Positions 1-8,552 of a stretch of DNA of 64,000 bases are shown piece after piece. Within the stretch, counting starts at the first letter, position 1; the number at the start of each line of letters is the position of its first letter. The translations under genes were made by a program, and so were the position numbers. Location of the stretch: contig NZ_BPLU01000038.1 of assembly GCF_019656315.1 (NCBI RefSeq), positions 1 to 64,000 of the forward strand, given 5' to 3'. The notes under the pieces were generated by a model, which saw only the letters and a list, made by a program, of their open reading frames with translations, was not told the DNA's origin and did no database searches. The stretch is from Flavobacterium sp. UMI-01 (GTDB taxonomy: Bacteria; Bacteroidota; Bacteroidia; Flavobacteriales; Flavobacteriaceae).

Positions 1-113
1 GCTCCTCAGCAGAGCCAATGTCCTCTTCAATTTGATGGTGAAATTTAATTAATCTAAAATCAAAAATCACCAACTATTTTTGACCACATTACCTTATTAA
101 AAAAACTATTATT
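1..113. other. Window-edge segment, possible gene tail
   Basis: This is the stretch between the left window edge and the stop codon of the FGE-like gene. On the plus strand one frame is open from base 1 to a TAA at 46-48 and could be the last 15 codons of a gene beginning outside the window. The minus strand also has a short open frame reaching the edge. I cannot choose between them. No RNA gene or terminator is evident. Confidence 0.2.
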
Positions 114-1286
114 TTATTTTACACATCTAAAACCTAAGTGATTGGCACCCGATTTAATTTCGCCATTACCTCTTGTTCCTACCATATAACGACTACAGTA
201 TTCACTAGTACATAAGAACGAACCTCCGCGGTGCACTCTTTTCAATTCATTATTACCCGTAGTATCATAAGGTGGAGTCTCTGGTCCTTTGGGATTGCGA
301 ACTACTTTTCCTTCTTGGCTAATTTCTGCATAATAGGTTTCACTATACCAATCGTGTACCCATTCCCAAACGTTTCCTCCTACATCATACAGACCATACG
401 CATTAGGCTTGTATTGTTTTACAGGTGCAATCCCTACAAAACCATCTTCACCCGTATCTCCTTTTTCAACCGGAAAAGTTCCTTCAAAAATATTGGCTTG
501 GAATTTGCCATCCACTTTCAAGGTATTTCCCCAAGCATACAATTCACCAGCTTTACCACCACGAGCAGCAAACTCCCACTCGGCCTCTGTAGGCAAACGT
601 TTTCCAGCCCATTTTGCATACGCAACAGCATCTTCATAAGCTACGTGTACCACGGGATAATTTCCCTTTCCTTTTAAATCACTCCCAGGTCCTAATGGAT
701 GTTTCCAATTTGTTCCTTCAACAAAATCCCACCATTGCAAGAAATTATTCAAATCAACTTTATGTGGCGTAGGTTTAAAAATAGCGGAACCCGCAATCAA
801 ATATTCCACAGGAACATTAGGCAATTCTTCAGGTGTGGGCTTTTTCTCTGCTACGGTAACATAACCTGTTGCCTTTACAAAAGCAGCAAATTGATCATTT
901 GTCACCTCTGATTCGTCCATCCAAAAGCCGTCTACATATACTCTATGAATAGGTGAAGCATCTTTGGTAATGCCTTTGATACTACATAAACTTTCATCGG
1001 CTACATCGCTACCCATTGAAAATTCCCCTCCTGGTATCCAAACCATTCCTTCGGGTGCAGGAGTAGCTGGTTTATTGTTTTTATTTTCAATAGTTGGTTG
1101 GTACAAGGCACTTCTTTCTACTGAATTATCATCTAAACATACTTCAGCAACACTATCTTTTGGGGCTTTAAAATATTTTGTATATCCAAAGCCTATTGTA
1201 ATCACTCCTAGTCCTACCAATGCGTAAAGACCAATTCTTTTTTGTTTTTTATTCACAGTATTTATTAAATTATTTTGGTTTATCAT
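114..1286 (-). CDS. Formylglycine-generating enzyme (SUMF1) family protein, membrane-anchored
   Basis: Predicted to belong to the formylglycine-generating enzyme family, which oxidises a sulfatase active-site Cys or acts as a related iron/copper oxidase-like fold. From the ATG at 1286 it is 390 aa. A hydrophobic segment at about residues 17-36 should anchor it in the membrane with the catalytic domain outside the cytoplasm. The core starts with PEGMVWIPGGEFSMGSD and ends with a GGSFLC-x4-C-type motif (Cys ~359 and ~364) followed by NHLGFRC, matching the catalytic Cys pair of true FGEs; many SUMF1-like proteins lack that pair. A TTG four codons upstream is open, but the ATG is more plausible. 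No sulfatase gene lies in this window, so the substrate is unknown. The next gene is divergent, with a 319-bp gap between the ATGs. Confidence 0.8.
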   Translation of the reverse strand: MINQNNLINTVNKKQKRIGLYALVGLGVITIGFGYTKYFKAPKDSVAEVCLDDNSVERSALYQPTIENKNNKPATPAPEGMVWIPGGEFSMGSDVADESLCSIKGITKDASPIHRVYVDGFWMDESEVTNDQFAAFVKATGYVTVAEKKPTPEELPNVPVEYLIAGSAIFKPTPHKVDLNNFLQWWDFVEGTNWKHPLGPGSDLKGKGNYPVVHVAYEDAVAYAKWAGKRLPTEAEWEFAARGGKAGELYAWGNTLKVDGKFQANIFEGTFPVEKGDTGEDGFVGIAPVKQYKPNAYGLYDVGGNVWEWVHDWYSETYYAEISQEGKVVRNPKGPETPPYDTTGNNELKRVHRGGSFLCTSEYCSRYMVGTRGNGEIKSGANHLGFRCVK

Positions 1287-1605
1287 AGTTGCCAACAAAC
1301 AAAGTTCTTGTTTTCGAATGGAATATGCTACGGATTGTTTCTTTTTTTGAAAAATTTTAACGCAACATTCAGCATTTTCTTTAGCTCATTTTGATAAAAA
1401 ATCCTCTTAAAACTTCTTTTTACGGTAAAAAATTAGACTTAATAAGATTGTAATGGTTTAATAAACCTCAAAATCTCTAGAAAAAACAGCTTATTAAGAA
1501 GTTTTTACACACAAAAACAACTAAAAAAAAGATTTGTTTTTGTATTTCAACCACTCTTTAGTATCTTTCGTGTTCAAATATTACAAACCTTAAAACATTG
1601 AACCA
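1287..1605. other. Divergent intergenic region
   Basis: A 319-bp AT-rich spacer between divergent genes. The only signal I can support is the promoter for the DUF349 gene near its right end. I see no coding frame, RNA gene or terminator. Confidence 0.5.
1539..1569 (+). promoter_or_regulatory. Bacteroidota-type promoter of the DUF349 gene
   Basis: TTTG at 1539-1542, a 19-nt spacer, then TATCTTTC at 1562-1569. This resembles the Bacteroidota -33/-7 pattern (TTTG, about 19-21 nt, TAnnTTTG) with one mismatch in the last base. It lies 36 nt before the ATG. Confidence 0.5.
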
Positions 1606-3540
1606 ATGTTAGAAGAACAACACGATAACCTGCAAGATGCAGATGGAAACTTAATTACTGATTCACAAGAATCATCGACAGAATCAAACAAAAAGGAAAA
1701 TTCTTCTGAACAAACCTCTGATGCCCACCAAAACGCATTAAATGCAATTGAAGCATCGAATGCCGAAGAAGGAGAAGACGAATCGCTAAAAGAACGTCAT
1801 GATATCCCCATGCTTGACTATGATACCTTATCCATGGAATCACTCGTAGATGAATTACAAAAATTAGTAGCTACGAATAAAGTGATGTCGATTAAGGAAC
1901 ATATTGATGAAATTAAAAAATCTTTTTTGAATAAGTACACCCACTTTATCGAAGAAAAAAAAGAAGAATTTCATGCCGAAAATCCAGATACTACAGAAGA
2001 ATTTGAATATCATTTGCCTTTAAAAACAACATTTGATCATTTTTACACTGAATATAAAAATAAAAAAAACGCTCATTTCAAGAGCCTAGAAACCAATCTT
2101 AAAGTCAATCTAGAAACCCGACTAGCCATTGTGGAAGAATTGAAAGAGTTAATCAATCCACAAGAAAACATCAAAAACACCTTAAAACATTTCAATGAAT
2201 TAAGAGAAAGATGGAAAAATGCGGGGCCTATTCCAAAAGACAAATACAATCACGTTTGGAACAATTACCACTTTCATGTTGAGAATTTTTATGATTACCT
2301 ACACCTTGACAGAGAAGCTCGAGATTTAGACTTTAAACACAACCTAGAGCAAAAACAAAAAATAATTGAAAGAGTGGCTGCGCTCGTTCATGAACCGGAC
2401 ATTAACAAAGCTTTTCGAGAATTACAAAACCTTCATCGCATTTGGAAAGAAGATATTGGACCTGTTTCTAGAGAACATCGCGATGAAATTTGGAATCAAT
2501 TCAGTGATTATACCAAACAAATACACGACAAAAGAGAGCAACTTTTTGAAAAACAAAGAGGCACCGAAGTTGAGAATTTAAAAGCAAAACAAGCCATTAT
2601 CGCTGAGATTGAAACTCTGGGAACGATAAAAGTTAATTCGCATTCGCAATGGTTGATACAAATAGAAAAAGTAGAGGCTTTACGAACCGCTTTCTTTAAT
2701 GCCGGTAAAGTTCCAGCTGAGGCTAATGAAGAAACTTGGGCTGCTTTCAAAACGGCTGTTCGAAATTTTAATGCTTTCAAAAATTCATTTTACAAAGAAA
2801 TCAAACGCGAGCAAAATGAAAATTTGGCTAAAAAGAATGAACTAGTGGCCAAAGCACAAGAACTAAAAGACAGCACCGATTTTGATGCTACCACTCCAAT
2901 CATGAAACAAATTCAGAACGAGTGGAAACAAATAGGCCATGTACCCAGAAAATATTCTGATAAAATTTGGAAAGAATTTAAAACAGCCTGCAACCATTAT
3001 TTTGACAAGCTAAAAGAATTCAAAAACGAAGAAAACAGTGAAGAAATTGAAGCTTTTGACAAAAAGAAAGCTTATCTAGAGCATTTGAAAGAATTTCAAT
3101 TAATTGGTGACCATAAAACAGATTTAGATGCCATCAAAGCCCATATTGAAACTTGGAAAAGTTTTGGAAAAGTTCCTTTTCAAAGAAGACATATTGAAGG
3201 CAAATTCAATAAAATATTAGATGCTCTTTTTGACAAATTGAGCTTGAGCAAAAAAGAAGGCGATTTGATGCGATTTGCAAATCGTTTGGACACACTTTCT
3301 GAAAACAATGATGTTCAAAAAATAGAAAACGAAAAGATTTTTATCATTCGTAAAATTGATGAATTGCAAAATGAAATCTTTCAATTAGAAAATAACATTC
3401 AGTTTTTTACCAATACTAAAAACGCCAAAAAAGAAAATTCAATTGTGTTAGAAGTTCGTAAAAACATTGCCATTCACAAAGAAAATCTTGAAATTTGGAA
3501 AGAGAAATTAGCCCAATTACGTAATCTGAACCAAGAGTAA
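1606..3540 (+). CDS. DUF349 domain-containing protein
   Basis: A 644-aa predicted cytoplasmic protein of charged, mostly helical character. The first ~90 residues are acidic and low in complexity (rich in E, S, N and D). After that comes a repeating unit of about 75 residues whose signature is W-K-x-x-G-x-(V/I)-P followed some 10 residues later by W-x-x-(F/Y). I count five copies, near residues 200, 270, 350, 440 and 520, matching Pfam DUF349. A coiled-coil-like C-terminal tail follows. The molecular function of the family is unknown. It has its own promoter and a strong terminator, so it is probably monocistronic. Confidence 0.85.
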   Translation: MLEEQHDNLQDADGNLITDSQESSTESNKKENSSEQTSDAHQNALNAIEASNAEEGEDESLKERHDIPMLDYDTLSMESLVDELQKLVATNKVMSIKEHIDEIKKSFLNKYTHFIEEKKEEFHAENPDTTEEFEYHLPLKTTFDHFYTEYKNKKNAHFKSLETNLKVNLETRLAIVEELKELINPQENIKNTLKHFNELRERWKNAGPIPKDKYNHVWNNYHFHVENFYDYLHLDREARDLDFKHNLEQKQKIIERVAALVHEPDINKAFRELQNLHRIWKEDIGPVSREHRDEIWNQFSDYTKQIHDKREQLFEKQRGTEVENLKAKQAIIAEIETLGTIKVNSHSQWLIQIEKVEALRTAFFNAGKVPAEANEETWAAFKTAVRNFNAFKNSFYKEIKREQNENLAKKNELVAKAQELKDSTDFDATTPIMKQIQNEWKQIGHVPRKYSDKIWKEFKTACNHYFDKLKEFKNEENSEEIEAFDKKKAYLEHLKEFQLIGDHKTDLDAIKAHIETWKSFGKVPFQRRHIEGKFNKILDALFDKLSLSKKEGDLMRFANRLDTLSENNDVQKIENEKIFIIRKIDELQNEIFQLENNIQFFTNTKNAKKENSIVLEVRKNIAIHKENLEIWKEKLAQLRNLNQE

Positions 3541-3562
3541 CTTATTATTTAAAAATAACACT

Positions 3563-3596
3563 AACCTCAAGCTAAAATTTAGTTTGAGGTTTTTTT
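3563..3596 (+). terminator. Rho-independent terminator after the DUF349 gene
   Basis: The stem AACCTCAA (3563-3570) pairs with TTGAGGTT (3584-3591) and is followed by a T-run to 3596. Confidence 0.8.
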
Positions 3597-3619
3597 ATGT
3601 TTTCTAAAAAATGATAACC

Positions 3620-3663
3620 ATGACAATTATCATTTTTAATCTCCTTCTTCAAACCTAATTTTG
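3620..3663 (+). promoter_or_regulatory. Putative FNR-type operator and -7 box of hemN
   Basis: ATGACAATTATCAT at 3620-3633 matches the palindrome ATGATAnnTATCAT found at three other places in the window, with one mismatch. After exactly 22 nt comes TAATTTTG (3656-3663), a good Bacteroidota -7 box. The ATG of hemN is 53 nt beyond the palindrome. The geometry puts the operator centre near -41, the class II activator position. Confidence 0.7.
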
Positions 3664-3685
3664 ACTATTGAAAAAGAACTTCGAT

Positions 3686-5050
3686 ATGACAAAATCACTG
3701 GTACAAAAATACAATGTTCCTGGCCCTAGATATACTAGCTACCCTACTGTTCCCTATTGGGACGAAATTCATTTTACTAAAAATGATTGGATAGCTAGTC
3801 TGCAAAAATCTTTCATAGAAAGTAATGACTCCGAAGGGATTAGTCTTTATATTCATTTGCCTTTTTGCGAAAGCTTATGTACTTTTTGTGGTTGTAATAA
3901 AAGAATTACCAAAAACCATGAACTTGAATCTCCTTACATTCAGGCTTTGCTTAAAGAGTGGAATTTGTATTGTGATTTACTCCCTGAAAAACCTACAATC
4001 AAGGAAATTCATTTGGGCGGAGGTACCCCTACTTTTTTTGCTACAACACAACTTCAAATCCTCATCGAAGGACTATTCCAAAGAGCTATAAAAGCACCTC
4101 AACACGAATTTAGTTTTGAAGGTCACCCTAATAACACCACACGTCAACACTTACAAACGCTATTTGATTTGGGTTTCAGAAGAGTTAGTTTTGGTGTGCA
4201 AGACTATTCCGAAAAAGTACAACAAGCCATCAATCGCAACCAGCCTTTTCATAATGTTGCCAAAGTAACCTTGTGGGCTCGTGAAATTGGTTATACTTCC
4301 ATTGGACATGATATTATTTTTGGCTTGCCATTTCAAACAATAGAAAACGTAGTTGACACCATCGAAAAGACAAAATCGTTACAACCTGACCGATTGGCTT
4401 TTTACAGTTATGCACATGTTCCTTGGATTAAAGGCAACGGACAACGTGGTTTTAAAGACGATGATTTGCCTCAAGACGACGAAAAAAGAAAACTATATGA
4501 AATTGGCAAAATTTTGTTAACCAAAAATGGGTATAACGAAATTGGGATGGATCATTTTGCCCTACCTGATGATAGCTTGCATCAATCCTTTCAAACTGGA
4601 AGATTACATCGTAACTTTATGGGATATAGTTCCTCAAAAACCCAATTAATGATTGGTTTAGGTGTCTCATCCATAAGTGATAGTTGGTATAGTTTTGCAC
4701 AAAATGTAAAAACCATTGAAGACTATTACCAATTGATAGCGCGAAACGAATTGCCTATTTACAGAGGTCATGTCCTAACAAATGAAGATTTAATTGTTCG
4801 CAAACACATTTTAAATTTGATGTGCCAATTCCAGACTTCATGGGTAAACCATGAAGATTATTTTAGTGAAATTCCTCAAATTACCGCGCAATTAAACGAA
4901 ATGGAAAAAGATGGTCTGTTGAAGTTATACCCCACACAGATTGTAGTAACCGAAAAAGGGAAACCCTATGTCCGTAACATTTGTATGGCATTTGATGTTC
5001 GCTTGAAACTAAAATCACCTCAGCACCAATTATTCTCGCTCACCATTTAA
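3686..5050 (+). CDS. hemN: Oxygen-independent coproporphyrinogen III oxidase
   Basis: Radical-SAM enzyme that decarboxylates coproporphyrinogen III to protoporphyrinogen IX without oxygen, in cytoplasmic heme synthesis. From the ATG at 3686 it is 454 aa, close to the usual ~457. A TTG at 3668 is open but less likely. The N-terminus carries the HemN signature GPRYTSYPT. The cluster-binding motif C-x3-C-x2-C-x-C is at about residues 61-70, followed by the GGGTPTF motif (SAM binding). The gene has a candidate FNR-type operator in common with the cbb3 oxidase genes downstream, which fits the need for heme at low oxygen. Confidence 0.95.
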   Translation: MTKSLVQKYNVPGPRYTSYPTVPYWDEIHFTKNDWIASLQKSFIESNDSEGISLYIHLPFCESLCTFCGCNKRITKNHELESPYIQALLKEWNLYCDLLPEKPTIKEIHLGGGTPTFFATTQLQILIEGLFQRAIKAPQHEFSFEGHPNNTTRQHLQTLFDLGFRRVSFGVQDYSEKVQQAINRNQPFHNVAKVTLWAREIGYTSIGHDIIFGLPFQTIENVVDTIEKTKSLQPDRLAFYSYAHVPWIKGNGQRGFKDDDLPQDDEKRKLYEIGKILLTKNGYNEIGMDHFALPDDSLHQSFQTGRLHRNFMGYSSSKTQLMIGLGVSSISDSWYSFAQNVKTIEDYYQLIARNELPIYRGHVLTNEDLIVRKHILNLMCQFQTSWVNHEDYFSEIPQITAQLNEMEKDGLLKLYPTQIVVTEKGKPYVRNICMAFDVRLKLKSPQHQLFSLTI

Positions 5051-5273
5051 TGGTCATACTGGTTTAATTGAAATTTTCATTTGCCTACTACCATCTTTTC
5101 CCATTATAATTCGAATTTTAAAATTAAAATCAACAATCAACATCCCTAGAGCAATTGTTATCGATTAAAAAATGAAAACATGGGAATTAGACAACATTAA
5201 CAAAAAATCATGTAAAATAGTTGTACAAAACAGGTATTAACTTAGCCGTTACTAACATTTAAAAATCAAAATC

Positions 5274-5528
5274 ATGAAAAAAATAACCCTAGTACTTGCA
5301 AGTGTAGCCTTATTAAGCATTTTTAGTTGTAAAGATAAAAACGAAGAACCTGCAGAAGAATCCACTCATGTAATCGAAAAAACAAATACTGTAATTGTTG
5401 AGAAAGATACTGATACGGTAGTTAAAACTGAAAATCCAGACGGAACTTCGGTTAGCGTCGATAAAAACGGACTAGAATTTTCATCCAAAGATGGAAATAA
5501 TAAAACCGAAGTAAATATAAACAAATAA
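5274..5528 (+). CDS. Small lipoprotein
   Basis: An 84-aa protein with a lipoprotein signal (charged MKK start, hydrophobic stretch, lipobox ending in FSC at about residue 19). The mature part is hydrophilic and rich in K, E, D, T and V, with two degenerate VIEK/VIVEK-type repeats. Residues just after the Cys are charged (KDKNEE), like the surface-export signal of Bacteroidota lipoproteins. No known domain is recognised and the function is unknown. It stands alone with a strong terminator after it. Confidence 0.65.
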   Translation: MKKITLVLASVALLSIFSCKDKNEEPAEESTHVIEKTNTVIVEKDTDTVVKTENPDGTSVSVDKNGLEFSSKDGNNKTEVNINK

Positions 5529-5568
5529 GAATCTCAAAAATAGGAACCCTCAAAAGGGGTTCGTGTAG

Positions 5569-5610
5569 AATACCCCTAAAAAGTACAACATGCTTTAGGG
5601 GTATTTTTTA
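5569..5610 (+). terminator. Terminator after the small lipoprotein gene
   Basis: AATACCCCTAAA (5569-5580) pairs with TTTAGGGGTATT (5594-5605) and runs into T. A smaller hairpin (GAACCC/GGGTTC) lies just upstream at about 5543-5560. Confidence 0.75.
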
Positions 5611-5639
5611 TCACTAAAGATTCTTTATGGAATAATAAA

Positions 5640-6341
5640 CTAATGACAATTCGCCTGAGCTTGCACAAACAAACTCATGGTAGAAGGCGACACATAAGGA
5701 ATCCCTAATCCCAATCCTCTAAGTATAAAAAGAATTCCAATAAGAACTGCCACATACGGAAGTACTTTTTGAATTTTGTTTCGAACGGAAACCGTCAAAA
5801 AACGCTGAATATAAACTACTATACTCATCAAAGGCACAGTTCCTAAACCAAATAAAAACATATACACAACTCCCAAACTGGCACTCTGCATGGCAACCGC
5901 TCCAAAAAGAGCCACATAAACCATTCCGCAAGGCAAAAAACCATTGAGAAGACCAATAGTAAATAACGAACGATAACTCTTGTTTTTGAACTGTTGCCCT
6001 AACCTGGATTTAATTTGGGATACCATTCTGAATATGGGTTTTGAAAAATTGTATTGTGCTAGTTTCCTTTCGGGGAGCAGAACAACCAAAATCATGGCAA
6101 TCCCGATAAACACCGATAGCTTTTGTTGAAAACCAGCTATAAAAAGTCCGCGCCCTAGCAATCCAAACAACAGTCCAATCATCCCATAAGCGGTTAAACG
6201 CCCCAAATGGTAGGTAATGATTTGAGTTGTTTTTTTTACAGGATTGTACTGGTCAACAGGGAGCATCATCGCAATAGGACCGCACATCCCCACGCAATGA
6301 AAACTACTGATTAATCCAAATATGAAAGCGGTGTAGAGCAT
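5640..6341 (-). CDS. SafE/UreH-like membrane protein of the cbb3 locus
   Basis: A 233-aa integral membrane protein with about six hydrophobic segments. The N-terminal helix carries FHCVGMCGP, the Cys-x3-Cys motif typical of the UreH/DsbD-like (sulfite exporter TauE/SafE) membrane family. A second small-residue-rich block, NGFLPCGMVYVAL, sits near residue 135 in the second half. Such genes commonly end cbb3 oxidase loci in Bacteroidota, where a role in copper or thiol handling for oxidase assembly has been proposed. That role is inference here. It lies 96 bp downstream of ccoH in the same direction, probably in the same transcript, with a fold-back spacer between them. Confidence 0.8.
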   Translation of the reverse strand: MLYTAFIFGLISSFHCVGMCGPIAMMLPVDQYNPVKKTTQIITYHLGRLTAYGMIGLLFGLLGRGLFIAGFQQKLSVFIGIAMILVVLLPERKLAQYNFSKPIFRMVSQIKSRLGQQFKNKSYRSLFTIGLLNGFLPCGMVYVALFGAVAMQSASLGVVYMFLFGLGTVPLMSIVVYIQRFLTVSVRNKIQKVLPYVAVLIGILFILRGLGLGIPYVSPSTMSLFVQAQANCH

Positions 6342-6366
6342 TTTTTTAGATACTGAGATACTGAGA

Positions 6367-6436
6367 ATTTAAGGTTCTGAGATTAAAATACGTTGCTTTA
6401 TTTTCTTTAAAAACTTAGTATCTCAGCACCTTAATC
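6367..6436. repeat. Word-repeat fold-back spacer between ccoH and the SafE-like gene
   Basis: The spacer contains near-tandem words (GATACTGA twice, then a TTCTGAGA variant). The arm at 6367-6383 is complementary to the arm at 6420-6436, with 15 of 17 positions paired. The right arm ends next to the ccoH stop codon. There is no T-run, so it is not a classical terminator. Confidence 0.55.
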
Positions 6437-6437
6437 C

Positions 6438-6950
6438 TTAATTTATATAAACGGTTTCCTTAGTCATGTATTCTTTTCCTTCGTATTGCCAATGCAAAGT
6501 AATGTCCCAACGACCGCCAACCAATCTTGTTTTAGGTATGAGTAAAGATGGATTAGAATTAGTCAACGAAATAGGCATTTCGAAATCTAATTTCTTGTTT
6601 GACGGTCGGTAAAGGGACAATTCTCCCGTTAGTTTCGTAAAGTCAAATTCGGATGGAAAAGTTACTGTGATGCCTTTTGCTGTCTGATCAAAAGTAGGTT
6701 GATGGGACAAATCATGAGCGTTTTGCAACTGATTGATTTCGTCCTGATAATGAGCATCTTGTTTGTAATATTCCTCAACAACCAATTCGTTATCATATTT
6801 AGAATTAGATTGTACTTTGACAACAAAATACAATATAAAACTCATGAACAAAGCAATGGCAATGACGATTCCTGTTCCCCAATTGATGTGAATCCCCCAA
6901 GACCCCGAAAGGGGTGCTCTATCTGTTGTCGTTGAACTGTCTTTTATCAT
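6438..6950 (-). CDS. ccoH: Cytochrome c oxidase accessory protein CcoH/FixH
   Basis: A 170-aa protein of the FixH family, needed for stable assembly of cbb3 oxidase. I chose the ATG at 6950 because it follows an A-rich ribosome-binding region. It also puts the conserved stretch INWGTGIVIA and the single membrane helix near residues 22-45, as is usual in the family. Longer in-frame starts reach into ccoG. The C-terminal domain is a beta-rich extracytoplasmic module (LTGELSLYRPSNKKLD, then GGRWDITLHW) typical of FixH. It lies directly downstream of ccoG. Confidence 0.88.
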   Translation of the reverse strand: MIKDSSTTTDRAPLSGSWGIHINWGTGIVIAIALFMSFILYFVVKVQSNSKYDNELVVEEYYKQDAHYQDEINQLQNAHDLSHQPTFDQTAKGITVTFPSEFDFTKLTGELSLYRPSNKKLDFEMPISLTNSNPSLLIPKTRLVGGRWDITLHWQYEGKEYMTKETVYIN

Positions 6951-7035
6951 TGTCTTTTTTTTTAATTGAATTCTGAATTGTCTTTTTTTTTTAGTTTTAA
7001 AATCCGTCCACTGCAAATTCTCCCTTCGAGGTGAA

Positions 7036-8454
7036 TCAATCAAAACTCCTTGGACTTAAAAAAGTAGTGGTGGTCGTTTCGATTTTTTGGTTCCCTTCAT
7101 AAACCTCAATTTCCAACCTCGTTTTATCACTTTCTAAAAGGTATTGGTTGATTTCAATAAACAAGGTTCCACTACTCATGCCTTGTTTAGGTACTTTGAA
7201 ACCCGATTTACCTACAATGGATAATTGCCCTTTGATGCCCACTAATTCAAAGCGGATGTCCTTGAACTCCTTATTGGTTTTATTAATAATTTTGAAAGTG
7301 TAAATGTTGCTTATATTTTCGCCCTTGTGTTGGAATAATTGTCCAGGCAATCGCAAAATGGTAGCTTCGACGTCATTTCTCAAAAACAATAGACCCAGTA
7401 ATATTCCCATCAAAATGGTTAAAATAGCCGTGTATCCTTTCATTCGGGCAGTGAATTTAAAAGGGGCTTTTTTCTCAATCTCGTCTTCTGAGGCGTATCG
7501 AATTAACCCTTTGGGCAAATTCACACTTTCCATAATGGCATCACAAGCATCAATACAAGCGGTACAATTCACACATTCTAATTGGGTTCCATTGCGAATA
7601 TCAATTCCCGTAGGACACACATGAACACATTGATGGCAATCGATACAATCGCCCTTCCCTGTTAGAGCTCTATTTTCTTGTTTGTTGAATTTGGCTCTGC
7701 CCAATTCTTTTTCTCCACGAACAAAATCATAAGCGACATTAATGGACTTATTGTCTAGTAACACCCCTTGCAATCGGCCATAGGGACAAGCAATGATACA
7801 AACCTGTTCTCTAAACCAAACAAAAACGAAGTAAAACACTCCTGTAAATAGTGCTAGCGAAATAAAGGTTTTCAGGTGTTGCACAGGTCCTTCTTCCATC
7901 ATTTGAAACAAAGTATCGCTACCGATGATGTAGGCCAAAAATACATTGGCTATGCCAAAAGAAATCAACAAGAACAAAAACCATTTTATCCCTTTTTTTC
8001 TAATTTTTTCGGCATTCCATTCTTGTTTACTCAATCGCAGTTGCGCCCCCCTATCCCCTTCAATCCAGTATTCGATTCGCCTGAATACCATCTCGAGGAA
8101 AATAGTTTGGGGACAAATCCAGCCGCAAAATATTCTACCAAAAATTACCGTAAATAGAATAACAAAAACCACCCCTACAATCATAAATAAGACAAAGATG
8201 TAGAAATCCTGTGGCCAAAAAGGGAATCCAAAAATGTTAAATCGGCGTTCGAATATGTTGAATAACATGAATTGATTGCCATTGATTTTGATAAATGGAT
8301 TGGCAACTAAAATCAACAATAAAACGTAACTCACCCATTTACGGTAATTATAAAACTTACCCGATGGTTTTTTAGGAAAAATAAACTTTCGTTTTCCCTC
8401 GGCATCTATTGTTCCGATACTGTCTCTAAAAGCTTCGTTTGGTACTTTTGACAT
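7036..8454 (-). CDS. ccoG: Cytochrome c oxidase accessory protein CcoG (FixG/RdxA)
   Basis: A 472-aa membrane ferredoxin-like protein implicated in copper reduction for cbb3 assembly. Membrane helices lie near residues 40-58, 85-108, 158-178, 198-215 and 340-360. The cysteines are Cys110 and 114 (CGWICP), Cys219 and 223 (CIIACPYG), and two four-Cys clusters at 270-280 and 294-304, which fit two [4Fe-4S] centres. The C-terminal ~110 residues form the immunoglobulin-like FixG domain. It sits between ccoP and ccoH. Confidence 0.95.
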   Translation of the reverse strand: MSKVPNEAFRDSIGTIDAEGKRKFIFPKKPSGKFYNYRKWVSYVLLLILVANPFIKINGNQFMLFNIFERRFNIFGFPFWPQDFYIFVLFMIVGVVFVILFTVIFGRIFCGWICPQTIFLEMVFRRIEYWIEGDRGAQLRLSKQEWNAEKIRKKGIKWFLFLLISFGIANVFLAYIIGSDTLFQMMEEGPVQHLKTFISLALFTGVFYFVFVWFREQVCIIACPYGRLQGVLLDNKSINVAYDFVRGEKELGRAKFNKQENRALTGKGDCIDCHQCVHVCPTGIDIRNGTQLECVNCTACIDACDAIMESVNLPKGLIRYASEDEIEKKAPFKFTARMKGYTAILTILMGILLGLLFLRNDVEATILRLPGQLFQHKGENISNIYTFKIINKTNKEFKDIRFELVGIKGQLSIVGKSGFKVPKQGMSSGTLFIEINQYLLESDKTRLEIEVYEGNQKIETTTTTFLSPRSFD

Positions 8455-8493
8455 TTTATTTGGTATTTATTACCCTAGATTATCTATTTATTG

Positions 8494-8536
8494 CCACGGA
8501 TTAAAAGGATTTCTTTAATCCTTCTAAACTGTGAAA
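8494..8536. repeat. Fold-back spacer between ccoP and ccoG
   Basis: GGATTAAA and TTTAATCC form a perfect 8-bp stem within this stretch. An outer, imperfect layer pairs CCACGGATT with AATCTATGG. The word GGATT is repeated. There is no T-run. It belongs to the same kind of spacer as those at 6367, 9662, 35870 and 40831. Confidence 0.45.
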
Positions 8537-8552
8537 TCTATGGTTATAATTT

